Below are positions 32,163-40,961 of a stretch of 64,000 nt of DNA, piece after piece. The DNA lies in IMG/VR virus record IMGVR_UViG_3300033182_000922, positions 1 through 64,000 of that record. The stretch is one strand, 5' to 3'. The stretch's first letter is position 1. The number at the start of each line of letters is the position of its first letter. The notes beneath the pieces were generated by a model, which ran no database searches, was not told the DNA's origin, and saw only the letters and a list, made by a program, of their open reading frames with translations. Made by a program: the position numbers and the translations under genes. The stretch is from a virus.

Positions 32163-33251
32163 ATGGCTAGAATATGGATGGTTAGTGATTCACACTTAGG
32201 GTGTAGATCAAATTCAGTCTTATGGCTAAATATCATTGAAGATTATTTCTTTAACTTTTTTATTCCTCTTACAAAAAAGGAATACAAAAAAGGTGATGTA
32301 CTTTTTCATTTAGGTGATGTATTTGATAATCGCCAAAGTTTAAATCTTGCTGCACAGGATTTAGGTATTCGTGTTTTTGAAGAGCTTTCAAAAATATTTC
32401 CAGAAATTCATGTAATTGTAGGTAACCATGATATTATGAGAAAGAATTCAAATGAAATATCATCGGTTGACTGTATTAAGTATATTCCTAATGTTAATGT
32501 TCATAAAGAACCTAAGATCTTGGAATATAATGGAGTTAAATGTTTACTTATGCCATGGCGTAGAGATTCTGCTCATGAAAAGGAAACTCTTGGAAAGATA
32601 AAAGGCAAGATAGATTATATGTTTTGTCATACAGAAACCCAAGGTGTTCAAACTAGTCCAAGTACTCGCCATCTCCATGAAGGTGGAAATGATCTTAAAA
32701 CATTTAAAAGGTTTAAGAAGGTTTATTCAGGTCATATTCATTATCGCCAAGAAAAGGAAAACTTTATTCTTGTGGGTAATCCTTATCAAATGACAAGATC
32801 CGACCGAGGTAATCAAAAAGGTATCTATATCCTTGATTTAGAAACCGGAGACCACCAGTTTATCCAGAACGAGAGATCACCGGTCTTTATACGGTATTAT
32901 ATTAATGATATCTTAGAGAGGCGAATGGAGGATATATTAAAGGAAATAGAAGGTAATTTTGTAGATATTTTTATTCCATCAAATGTATTAGGAAAATACA
33001 ATATCAATAAGTTTATGGATTTTCTCGACGGTCATGCAAAGAAACTTGAGCCTAGAATTTATGATGAAGAAAACCCAGTAGATTTTGAAGATGAACAAAC
33101 TTCAGATTTTAGCGGAGAATTAAATCTTATGAATATTGCAGCAGATTACATTAATGGTTTAAGTTACGACGACGACCTTAAGGAGAGATTGGTTAAATCT
33201 GTATTGGAACTATATAAACAAACACTAACCCCTACACATGAAGATATCTAA
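32163..33251 (+). CDS. Recombination endonuclease subunit gp47 (Mre11-like)
   Basis: 362 residues of the metallophosphoesterase fold: DSHLG (9-13), GDVFDNR (51-57), GNHD (87-90), CHTE in the middle and GHIHYRQ near ~190. With gp46 it forms the Mre11/Rad50-type nuclease that resects DNA ends for recombination-dependent replication and degrades host DNA. Overlaps gp46 by 14 bases, so the subunits are coupled. Confidence 0.93.
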   Translation: MARIWMVSDSHLGCRSNSVLWLNIIEDYFFNFFIPLTKKEYKKGDVLFHLGDVFDNRQSLNLAAQDLGIRVFEELSKIFPEIHVIVGNHDIMRKNSNEISSVDCIKYIPNVNVHKEPKILEYNGVKCLLMPWRRDSAHEKETLGKIKGKIDYMFCHTETQGVQTSPSTRHLHEGGNDLKTFKRFKKVYSGHIHYRQEKENFILVGNPYQMTRSDRGNQKGIYILDLETGDHQFIQNERSPVFIRYYINDILERRMEDILKEIEGNFVDIFIPSNVLGKYNINKFMDFLDGHAKKLEPRIYDEENPVDFEDEQTSDFSGELNLMNIAADYINGLSYDDDLKERLVKSVLELYKQTLTPTHEDI

Positions 33252-34905
33252 AGTACAATTCAAAAATTTTGCCAGTTACGGTAACAGAATCCAGACTATA
33301 GAATTTGATAAAGAAAAAAGTGATCTTTATTTAGTTTTAGGTGGAAATGGTGCAGGTAAGAGTACGTTAGCAAAAGTAATTACCTATTTATGTTATGGAA
33401 AGGTTGAAGGGGCTAACCTTAGGGACTTACCTAATCGTGTTAATGGTGCTCTTTGGGGTAAGATTTGGATGGAGAGTAAAGGTAATCAGATTGAAATTGA
33501 AAGGGGCATTAATCCTGGTGCTTTTAATGTTTCTATAAACGGAACAGAATATGATGTTGCAGGTAAAGCAAATCTTCAAGAATTCCTAGAAACTGAAATT
33601 TATGAAATACCTTATCATGTCTTTAAGAATGTCATTATCCTGTCCGTTAATGATTTTAAGTCATTTATTACAATGTCTCCTTATGATAAGAAACAAATCA
33701 TTGATCGTATCTTTGGTTTTTCTGTCATAAATGAAATGAGAGAACTTGTAAAAAATAAGAGAAGATCTATCATAGAAGAAATCAGAACGTTTGAGGATGA
33801 AATTAGAACTCTTGATGATTCTATTAAATCTGTACTTCAAAAGATAGAAGAATATGAAGCGGTTAATAAAGAAAAGGATGCATCAAAAGTTGCAGACCTA
33901 AAGAAAAAATTAGTAGATCTTAATGAAGCGAGAAAAAAGCTAAAAGAAGCCAATGACAAGACAAAGGAGAAGATACAACAAAACGACGAGGAATATAGGA
34001 AAACGAGTAAAAGGGAATCCGAGATTAAATCCGAAATCAATTCGGTTAAGAAAGGTCTTGAACTCTATGAGAACAATTCATGTCCAACATGCCAAGCACC
34101 ATTAGATTCAGAATTTCATCAACACATTAAAAAAGAAAAGGAAGATACCCTAAACGAATTAACAAAAGATTATAAATCTGTAAATGAAGAAGTTTCCCAA
34201 ATAGATGAAAAACTAAAGGGGTTGAGAGAACAAGGTAAACAGATACATGTTAAAGTTGGTCAATTGGAAAACCAAATGAGTAGCCTTAAAAATGAACTTA
34301 TATCACTTGCAGAAAAAGAAGGTGACACTGATGGTCATCTCCAAGATCTTATTAAAGAATTTAAAGAAAAGAAAGAGGAGAAGGATAGGGACAAGCTTAA
34401 AAGCGAAGGTGAGGATTACTATTTAACAATTCTGGAAAATCTTATGGGTGATGATGGAATTAAGAACTTAGCAGTAAGATCAATTTTACCTTCATTTAAT
34501 AATCACATCCTTATAATGGGTAAGGAGATGGGTATTCCGTTTGGAATCCGATTTGATGATAAGTTTAATTGTACCCTTCATCATTTAGGTCAAGAGATTA
34601 GCCCAAAGACACTAAGTACCGGAGAAAAGAAAAAGGTTGATTTTGTAATTATTATGGCGTTAATGAAAATGATTAAGGTTAGATTCTCAAGTCTTAATAT
34701 TTTATTCTTAGATGAAATCTTTTCATCAATAGACAGTGACGGCGTCTATCATATCATTAACATACTTCATGAAACGATCCAGGACATAGGATTAAATACC
34801 TTTGTTATTAATCATACAGTTTTACCTAGTGAATATTTCGATAAGAAATTGGAAATCACTAAAGATGCTGGGTTCTCTGAATTTACCATTCAAAGCATTG
34901 GATAA
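33238..34905 (+). CDS. Recombination endonuclease subunit gp46 (Rad50-like)
   Basis: 555 residues of the SMC-like ATPase class. Walker A GGNGAGKST (35-43), long coiled coil (~165-410) interrupted by a zinc hook CPTC (Cys282, Cys285), ABC signature LSTGEKKK (~459), and Walker B ILFLDEIFSSID (~490). The ATPase regulates the gp47 nuclease and tethers DNA ends. Length is similar to T4 gp46 (560). Confidence 0.95.
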   Translation: MKISKVQFKNFASYGNRIQTIEFDKEKSDLYLVLGGNGAGKSTLAKVITYLCYGKVEGANLRDLPNRVNGALWGKIWMESKGNQIEIERGINPGAFNVSINGTEYDVAGKANLQEFLETEIYEIPYHVFKNVIILSVNDFKSFITMSPYDKKQIIDRIFGFSVINEMRELVKNKRRSIIEEIRTFEDEIRTLDDSIKSVLQKIEEYEAVNKEKDASKVADLKKKLVDLNEARKKLKEANDKTKEKIQQNDEEYRKTSKRESEIKSEINSVKKGLELYENNSCPTCQAPLDSEFHQHIKKEKEDTLNELTKDYKSVNEEVSQIDEKLKGLREQGKQIHVKVGQLENQMSSLKNELISLAEKEGDTDGHLQDLIKEFKEKKEEKDRDKLKSEGEDYYLTILENLMGDDGIKNLAVRSILPSFNNHILIMGKEMGIPFGIRFDDKFNCTLHHLGQEISPKTLSTGEKKKVDFVIIMALMKMIKVRFSSLNILFLDEIFSSIDSDGVYHIINILHETIQDIGLNTFVINHTVLPSEYFDKKLEITKDAGFSEFTIQSIG

Positions 34906-34911
34906 ATAGAA

Positions 34912-34919
34912 TATAAAAT
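34912..34919 (+). promoter_or_regulatory. TATAAAAT box before gp15-like gene
   Basis: TATAAAAT in GAATATAAAAT, 11 bases before the ATG; intermediate between the two box classes. It stands at the switch from recombination to virion genes. Confidence 0.35.
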
Positions 34920-34930
34920 AGATCTAATGC

Positions 34931-35872
34931 ATGAGTGCCTATAATCAAGAATTTAATAAGGACAACACAATCTTAAGATACATAACCGTTGCTACATTAG
35001 CGGAATTAAGAAATAAGGTATTCTATTACAATCAGACCGAAGAAGATTTGGTGACTAAGATTCCTGTACCTTTTTATTATTCAATTACAGGTAACGAAAG
35101 ATTTCTTGCAGATAATTTTCTATATGATGCTGTTGCTGATGGGAAAGCAATAGGTGATTATGAAGCAGTTCCTAGAGGTATTCTTCAGCTAAATTCTTTA
35201 GCTATTGATTCAGGCAGTCAAACTAATAAATTTACTCGTGGTGAATTTGTACATGAAGTTGAAGGTCAATTAAAAACGTTTGCATTAAATACCAACTTCC
35301 TACCTTTAACTATGACGTTTGGTGTAACCGTTGTTTGTTCCAACAATTTAGAAATGCTGAAGGTTACCGAGTCAATTATGACAAAGTTATATAAGACAAC
35401 TATGTATAGCGTAGATTTAGGCATGTTTAGGGTTGAAGCTTCTATGGCAGTTCCTGAAGACTATTCGCAAGATAGACTTTTTGAATTTGGTCTAAATGAT
35501 AAGAAAGAGTTTAATGTTACTTTTGATTTAGAAGTTAAATCCTTTATGCCTGTATTTGAAAATGGGATTTTATTAACTGAAGTTTCTGAAATGGCTAAAC
35601 AATCAACAGGCCAAGGCATTGGATTATTTAGAACTGGCCCTAACGGAGAAATAGGAATACAATTCGGTGGAATATTCCAGAAATTTGAATATATGATTGA
35701 AGATGTTAAGAAAGCTCCTATTGAAGGAGAGACTTCAAATAGTGGTTATGTTAACCAAGATTCTATTAAAACAGGAGGTCCTTACATAGAGACTACAATT
35801 GACGGCGCCCCTATAACACCAGAGGCAAGTGGAAGTAAAGAATATAGGAATGCAGAGGGAGATGAAGGGTAA
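34931..35872 (+). CDS. Tail terminator / sheath stabiliser, gp15-like
   Basis: 313 residues. The order of elements follows T4 gp15: N-terminal helix (ILRYITVATLAELRNKVFYY), a strand with IPVPFYY, a middle RGILQLNSLAID, then the core LTMTFGVTVVCSNNLEMLKVTESIMTKLY and the strand pair VEASMAVPEDYSQDRLFEFGLNDKKEFNVTFDLEVKSFMPV. gp15 caps the contractile tail and joins it to the neck. The C-terminal ~70 residues are Gly/Glu-rich and probably disordered. Match is by pattern, not by strong identity. Confidence 0.6.
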   Translation: MSAYNQEFNKDNTILRYITVATLAELRNKVFYYNQTEEDLVTKIPVPFYYSITGNERFLADNFLYDAVADGKAIGDYEAVPRGILQLNSLAIDSGSQTNKFTRGEFVHEVEGQLKTFALNTNFLPLTMTFGVTVVCSNNLEMLKVTESIMTKLYKTTMYSVDLGMFRVEASMAVPEDYSQDRLFEFGLNDKKEFNVTFDLEVKSFMPVFENGILLTEVSEMAKQSTGQGIGLFRTGPNGEIGIQFGGIFQKFEYMIEDVKKAPIEGETSNSGYVNQDSIKTGGPYIETTIDGAPITPEASGSKEYRNAEGDEG

Positions 35873-35893
35873 ATTAACTTTTAGATCTTAGAA

Positions 35894-35901
35894 TATATAA
35901 A
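35894..35901 (+). promoter_or_regulatory. Class A box AATATATAA before head gene
   Basis: TATATAAA in GAATATATAAA, 20 bases before the ATG. Confidence 0.45.
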
Positions 35902-35921
35902 ACAAATCAAAGTACTTAAAT

Positions 35922-37754
35922 ATGAATAGTTCAGTCAACGAAGGACAAACTCAGGTTTATATGGATGGTGGAATTGATCCTCAGTATGGTGTTAATACAG
36001 GTGCACCGTATTTGAATAATCCTCCACAGCAGCTTATAGACATTATTAATGAGTTCTATAAAAGCGGCAAATCAGATTCCCAGATTTTATCAATTCTTGT
36101 AGGTATGGGTACACCTCAACAATTGGCCATGTCTGGAATTAATGCCTTTAAAGCTGGAATGAATATGTATAACGAAAATAACAATAAACAAAAAAATCAT
36201 AACAAAATGAACTTTACACTTACAGAATTGTATGAAAATGTTATGAAGAGTATCAATGGCCTAAAGGAAATGGAATCTGATAATTCAAGGGTTTCTTATA
36301 CTGCCAAGAACGCTCTTAACATTTTAGAAAATTCATTAGGATCATTTCCTATGAGATTCAAAAGCGAGGATGTATCTGTTGTCAGTGAAGAAATTGAAAA
36401 CAGTGTTAATCCTACTCTTAAGTTTAAAATCGCTAAAGATTTGCATAACAGCCTTTCTTCTGCAGGATGGCTTAATCCTGTAAAAGAATTAAGATCTTAT
36501 ATTGCTAATACTTATGATAACGGAAAATGGTCATATAAGGTTGCTGAAGCAGTTGAAAGAAATTCTTCTCAAAGAGGTAAACTTTATGAAGGGCTTACTA
36601 ATTCATTGACAGAATTACTTTCTGAATCTGAAGATACTATTAAATCTAAACTTGGCGTAGTTGCTTCTAAACACCCATGGTCAAATGATTGTAAATCAAT
36701 CTTAAATGAAATGGCTGAAGCTGAACATAAAGCAACTGCAAATAACAGTGGTAAGATTGTTTCTGTTCTTTCTCCAGTATTGGAAAATGAAAATGGATTA
36801 ACATTCCACTTACATGGTAAAAACTATTCCTTTAACGGAAAAGAAATTACTGAAGCAAAAGTAGAAGATTCAAGATTCTTCGATGTTCTCGAAGGACTGA
36901 AGTTATTTAAGCATACTGGAGATTCTTTAGTAACATTCAGCGAAAATGGTAAAACATTAGAATTTAATCTTGCTGAAGGTACTCTTAAGTTAGGTGATGT
37001 TGATTTAACTAACTCAAGCGTTATTGAATTAAAGGAATCTTTAATGGCAACTAACTTCTTTGGTTATAGAGATCAATGGAAAGTTGATCAAGTTTGCAAA
37101 TTCTTTGAATCTACTGATATGTTAGCTGAGATGGATAACTTTACAAATATCCAATCAACTGAATTCTTAAATCTTTACTTAACCATGATTGCTGTTGAAG
37201 AAGGAATCTGGGTAAATAAAGTTAACGGCGGAATGCAACTTAATGAAATGAAATTTATTCCAACTGCAACTGAAGCCGTTGAGGTTATTAAAGAATTTAT
37301 TAATTACGATGCTTCTTCTATTCTTTCTGAAAAATTAATCTCTGAAGGAAATGAAAAGGCTGCTGCCGAAAAGAAAAGATCTGAAATTAATGATAAGATC
37401 TCTTTCTTAGAAGAAAAGAAAGCTAAGGTCGCTGAGGCCACCAAAAATGTAGGAGAAACTGAAGAGCTTAAAGAAGCTATGGATTTGTTAGATTCTGAAA
37501 TTGCTAAGTTTGAAAAGGAACTCCAAGAAACCTTTTCCGTGGTTGAAAAAAAAACTAAAGACGAGTATCTAGATGACGGATACGTTGAAGCCGAGGTGGT
37601 AAAAACCTCAGGTGGTCTTAGAAAAGGTGACCAGGTTTTAGTAAATGCTGAAGAGTATACATCTCTAGGTGATGATGATTTATTAAACGCGGTTGATCCT
37701 AAAACCGGAAAATCCAAAATCATCAAAAAGGAAATAGTTAAAGTACAACTTTAA
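35922..37754 (+). CDS. Large virion-associated protein of unknown role, possible nested start
   Basis: 610 residues. Residues 1-95 are Gln/Asn/Pro-rich (NNPPQQLIDIINEF, ILSILVGMGTPQQLAMSG). A second in-frame ATG at 36207 (residue 96, MNFTLTELYENV) is preceded by the A-rich leader typical of true starts here (AATAAACAAAAAAATC), so a shorter 515-residue product is possible. The rest is mixed alpha/beta with a coiled coil at ~488-540. LNE tripeptides occur, as in other head proteins likely cut by the gp21-type protease. Followed by a strong terminator. Position suggests a head or internal protein. Confidence 0.65.
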   Translation: MNSSVNEGQTQVYMDGGIDPQYGVNTGAPYLNNPPQQLIDIINEFYKSGKSDSQILSILVGMGTPQQLAMSGINAFKAGMNMYNENNNKQKNHNKMNFTLTELYENVMKSINGLKEMESDNSRVSYTAKNALNILENSLGSFPMRFKSEDVSVVSEEIENSVNPTLKFKIAKDLHNSLSSAGWLNPVKELRSYIANTYDNGKWSYKVAEAVERNSSQRGKLYEGLTNSLTELLSESEDTIKSKLGVVASKHPWSNDCKSILNEMAEAEHKATANNSGKIVSVLSPVLENENGLTFHLHGKNYSFNGKEITEAKVEDSRFFDVLEGLKLFKHTGDSLVTFSENGKTLEFNLAEGTLKLGDVDLTNSSVIELKESLMATNFFGYRDQWKVDQVCKFFESTDMLAEMDNFTNIQSTEFLNLYLTMIAVEEGIWVNKVNGGMQLNEMKFIPTATEAVEVIKEFINYDASSILSEKLISEGNEKAAAEKKRSEINDKISFLEEKKAKVAEATKNVGETEELKEAMDLLDSEIAKFEKELQETFSVVEKKTKDEYLDDGYVEAEVVKTSGGLRKGDQVLVNAEEYTSLGDDDLLNAVDPKTGKSKIIKKEIVKVQL

Positions 37755-37770
37755 TTACCATCAAATAACT

Positions 37771-37803
37771 AAAAGGCCGAATGTTAAACATTCGGCTTTT
37801 TTT
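37771..37803 (+). terminator. Rho-independent terminator
   Basis: GCCGAATGT (37776-37784)/ACATTCGGC (37788-37796), TAA loop, flanked by A-run and seven T; may work in both directions. Confidence 0.92.
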
Positions 37804-37812
37804 GCATATAAT

Positions 37813-37820
37813 TATAAAAT
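37813..37820 (+). promoter_or_regulatory. TATAAAAT box before gp55-like gene
   Basis: TATAAAAT 10 bases before the ATG, with a second ATATAATT just upstream (37806-37813). Confidence 0.35.
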
Positions 37821-37830
37821 AATATAGATT

Positions 37831-38196
37831 ATGCCAAGGAAAAGAAATTATCTTAACAATAGAGACCTTTTAGAAGAAATCATTAAGTCTCAAGAACAAG
37901 ACGAGTTAACACCAAAAGCTTTAGAATTTTTAATGTTATTAGCAGATAAATGTTCCCTAAAACTAACTTACCGTGATCCTAAAGATAGAGAAGACTGTAT
38001 AGCATATGCCTATATGGATCTTTATAGATATTGGAGAAACTTTAATCCTGAAAAGAGTACGAATGCATTTGCATATTTTACTGAAATTGCAAAAAGAGGT
38101 TTTGCAAAAGGATGGAATAAACTTCACCCTAAGAAATATGCAGGAACAGTATCAATTGATGGCAGCGCTGATAGCGAAGGAATCTACACAATTTAA
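37831..38196 (+). CDS. Late transcription sigma factor, gp55-like
   Basis: 121 residues. The N-terminus NYLNNRDLLEEI matches the start of T4 gp55 (NYVNNKELL), and DLYRYWRNFNPEKSTNAFAYFTEIAKRGFAKGWNKL follows the gp55/sigma region 2 pattern that recognises TATAAATA. It is clearly shorter than T4 gp55 (185 residues): the tail after ~105 is only SIDGSADSEGIYTI, so the T4-type C-terminal clamp-binding epitope is not obvious. It should drive late transcription with host polymerase, and possibly the clamp. It sits at the start of the head operon and overlaps gp4 by one base. Confidence 0.8.
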   Translation: MPRKRNYLNNRDLLEEIIKSQEQDELTPKALEFLMLLADKCSLKLTYRDPKDREDCIAYAYMDLYRYWRNFNPEKSTNAFAYFTEIAKRGFAKGWNKLHPKKYAGTVSIDGSADSEGIYTI

Positions 38197-38672
38197 TGAG
38201 CATAAAGAAAGTTAAACCAACCGCGAAATCAGGTTACAAACAAGGTTATTATAAACCTAAATATCCTGAAAAGTATATGGGGCCTGGTCCTATTATATAC
38301 CGTAGTAGTTGGGAACGAAAATTCTGTCATTGGTGTGATCATAATGAACAGGTTATCAAATGGATATCAGAACCATTTGCAATTAAGTATTTTAATATCC
38401 TAGATAAAAAATTTCATAACTACTATCCAGACTTTTATGTAAAGATGGAAAAGGAAGGTGTAATACAAGAATATGTAGTTGAAATAAAACCTAAGGCACA
38501 ATTACAAAAACCTAAACCGCCTAAGAGAAAGACTGCAAAAGCAATGGCTAATTTTAAATATGGTTATGAAACTTATGTTAGAAATCTTTGTAAAACTGAA
38601 GCTCTTAATAAAGCAGCAGAACAAAGAAACTTTAAGGTTATGCTAATAACTGAAGATTCAAATTTATTTTAA
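38196..38672 (+). CDS. Head completion protein gp4-like (nuclease-like fold)
   Basis: 158 residues. YRSSWERKFCHWCDHNEQVIKW (~residues 30-51) and HNYYPDFYVK ... YVVEIKPKAQ fit T4 gp4 and the TnsA/PD-(D/E)xK-like fold (Asp of PDF, Glu-x-Lys of EIKPK). In T4 gp4 acts late in head completion before tail joining. N-terminus basic. One-base overlap with gp55 gene. Whether it is catalytic is not known. Confidence 0.8.
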   Translation: MSIKKVKPTAKSGYKQGYYKPKYPEKYMGPGPIIYRSSWERKFCHWCDHNEQVIKWISEPFAIKYFNILDKKFHNYYPDFYVKMEKEGVIQEYVVEIKPKAQLQKPKPPKRKTAKAMANFKYGYETYVRNLCKTEALNKAAEQRNFKVMLITEDSNLF

Positions 38673-38674
38673 TT

Positions 38675-39247
38675 ATGATAGTTGGTAATTTTCAAGACGA
38701 TTTAGGTATTTACCTTGCTGAAAATAAAGGTAGGAGCGGTGCATCTAAAGCATCCACCAAAGCCTTGGCAAAAATAGGCCAAAAATCAAAGGGTGTTTTA
38801 GATCAAGGTAAAATGTACAGCTTTAGATACTTTACCGAAGATGAAACATTTTATGATACCTATCCAATTGTAATTGGTCTAGGAAAATCAATAGACGGCC
38901 ATCAATTAGGAATTAATTTACATTACATTCCTTATGATGCAAGAATCCCTTTTGTAAAAGATATAGTAAGATCATTTGGTAGTATAATGGAAAGAGAATC
39001 AGGAAAGGCTTTAGGTAATGCTAATGCGCAAAGCTTTCTTGCTGATTTTAATTATGAAACTGTTAAAAGATCTTTAGGTATGAAGTATAATATTAAATAT
39101 GCAATAAGGCAGTATAGGTTAGATCGTATGAAAAAGCCAAGAGTACTAGGCTATGAAGATTGGTATATTGGCACAGTTAACGATGATAACTTTTTCTTTG
39201 GTGGAACAATACTAAATGCGCAAGCATTATATTACAAGAATATATAA
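38675..39247 (+). CDS. Putative T4-like virion assembly protein
   Basis: 190 residues. Central block MYSFRYFTEDETFYDTYPIVIGLGKS ... LGINLHYIPYDARIPFV resembles a motif (YD-x-FPLV ... GLNLHYLP) recurrent in proteins of T4-like head/tail modules of marine phages. C-terminal third is basic (RQYRLDRMKKPRVLGYEDW). In T4 the gene after gp4 is the baseplate wedge gene 53, but no LysM-like region is visible here, so that name is not applied. Confidence 0.6.
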   Translation: MIVGNFQDDLGIYLAENKGRSGASKASTKALAKIGQKSKGVLDQGKMYSFRYFTEDETFYDTYPIVIGLGKSIDGHQLGINLHYIPYDARIPFVKDIVRSFGSIMERESGKALGNANAQSFLADFNYETVKRSLGMKYNIKYAIRQYRLDRMKKPRVLGYEDWYIGTVNDDNFFFGGTILNAQALYYKNI

Positions 39248-39248
39248 A
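39241..39248 (+). promoter_or_regulatory. Class A box AATATATAA before portal gene
   Basis: TATATAAA in GAATATATAAA, 18 bases before the portal ATG; it includes the stop codon of the previous gene. Confidence 0.45.
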
Positions 39249-39266
39249 ACAACAAATAAATAAAGT

Positions 39267-40916
39267 ATGGCAGGTTTTACTGACAGACGAGGTCCTCTTA
39301 CAAACACAAACCCAGTTAGAAAGATTTTAAAGGATTTATCTAACTTAGGTATGGCTTACGATGATATGATCATTCGTAACTCTAGGGCCGTAGGATTTAC
39401 TGAAAATCAGATAGGTTATACTATGAACCCTATGGGTTCAGATGCAGATGATATCTATTCTGCTTTTGCTGCATTATCCTTAACTGATACAACTCTTAAA
39501 AAGAATATTTCATTCTTTGATAAGGACTATGAAAAGAAAAGAGATCAATTAAGAACCTTTGCTGTTCAAGATGAGATTGAGGATATCTTAGATGTTTTAA
39601 CTGATGAGGCTATTGTATTTGATGAGAGTAATTATTGTGCATATGCAGAATTTAATGGTCATATAAGTAATAAGATTGAAGAAGAGATTGCCGACATATA
39701 CAATAATATTTACAATTACTTTGGATTTAATGATGCTATTCAACCTTGGAATTATTTTAGGAAGTGGTTAGTTGATGGTTTCCTTGCATTTGAAATAGTC
39801 TATAATGATAAACAAACAGAGATTATAGGATTTAAAGAATTGGACCCTATATCCCTAATGCCTGGTATTGATACTGATACAGGAAAGAAACAATGGGTAC
39901 AGTATAAAGGTGGTGGGGCCAAAGAAAGAAAGCTTTGGGATTCTCAAATTATTTACCTTTCATATTCTCAGGTTAATTCACCACAAAGAATATCATACGT
40001 TGAAAGACTTATCCGTTCTTTTAACCTTTTAAGAATCATGGAGACTACCAGAATTATCTGGGCTGTTTCTAATGCTTCATTTAAGACCCAGTTTATTATC
40101 CCAGTAGGTGGTAAATCTAAAACAAGAGCAAAACAGTCATTGGCACAGTTAATGAATTCTTACCGTGAAGTTGTAGACTTCAATTATGAAAGTGGTGAGA
40201 TTCAGACAAACGGAAAACCAATGATGCCATTCAACAAAGAATATTGGTTACCATCAAAAGATGGAGAATCTCCAGAAATTAGTACTATTGGTGGAGATGG
40301 ACCTGATTTAGGTGATACTGAATCTCTTAAGTATTTCTCAGATAAATTGAAGATGGCCTCTAAGATTCCATTCTCAAGATTTGATAAGGAAGGTGGAAAT
40401 ACATATGAGATGGATGCAAGCGGTATGATGAGAGATGAAATTAAATTCTCTAAGTTTATTGACCGCTTAAGATCAATGTGGCAGGAAATCTTAGTTAAAC
40501 CTGTATATCTTCAAATGTGTCTTAACCATCCAGAACTTAAGAATGATGTTGCATTTAAGGCTGGTTTAGGACTTAAGTTTGTTAAGGACAATGTCTTTGA
40601 AGAAATGAAAGAAATGGAATTACAAACAAAACGAGTTGACTTTATTGGAAATATGAAAACTCAATTAAGTGTAATGGATGCTGAGATGAACGAAATACCA
40701 TACTTTGATTTAGGATTCTTGATTAAGAGATACGGTGGCTTTACTAGAGATGACCTTAAGGCTAATCAAAGGGCTAAAGATCGCGCTAAATTAGAGGAAG
40801 AAGGTTATAAAGAAGATGATATTGAAAAGATCCTTTTAGGTGCCGATAAGGCCGATTTTAAACCAGAGAAAGATAGCGGTGGCGTTGAAGAGGATCCATT
40901 AGCCGGTCTTGGATAA
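39267..40916 (+). CDS. Portal protein, gp20-like
   Basis: 549 residues, close to T4 gp20 (524). The central region is characteristic: NSPQRISYVERLIRSFNLLRIMETTRIIW, then TKPMMPFNKEYW-like NGKPMMPFNKEYWLPSKDG and STIGGDGPDLGDTESLKYFSDKL, and IPFSRFD. Twelve copies form the vertex channel through which DNA is packaged and to which the neck binds. The C-terminus is acidic. Preceded by a class A box. Confidence 0.96.
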   Translation: MAGFTDRRGPLTNTNPVRKILKDLSNLGMAYDDMIIRNSRAVGFTENQIGYTMNPMGSDADDIYSAFAALSLTDTTLKKNISFFDKDYEKKRDQLRTFAVQDEIEDILDVLTDEAIVFDESNYCAYAEFNGHISNKIEEEIADIYNNIYNYFGFNDAIQPWNYFRKWLVDGFLAFEIVYNDKQTEIIGFKELDPISLMPGIDTDTGKKQWVQYKGGGAKERKLWDSQIIYLSYSQVNSPQRISYVERLIRSFNLLRIMETTRIIWAVSNASFKTQFIIPVGGKSKTRAKQSLAQLMNSYREVVDFNYESGEIQTNGKPMMPFNKEYWLPSKDGESPEISTIGGDGPDLGDTESLKYFSDKLKMASKIPFSRFDKEGGNTYEMDASGMMRDEIKFSKFIDRLRSMWQEILVKPVYLQMCLNHPELKNDVAFKAGLGLKFVKDNVFEEMKEMELQTKRVDFIGNMKTQLSVMDAEMNEIPYFDLGFLIKRYGGFTRDDLKANQRAKDRAKLEEEGYKEDDIEKILLGADKADFKPEKDSGGVEEDPLAGLG

Positions 40917-40935
40917 AAACTTTACAAAGATATAA

Positions 40936-40943
40936 TATATAAA
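40936..40943 (+). promoter_or_regulatory. Class A box TATATAAA before protease-scaffold gene
   Basis: TATATAAA within TATAATATATAAATC, 18 bases before the ATG. Confidence 0.45.
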
Positions 40944-40961
40944 TCAAATAATAATTAGAAA

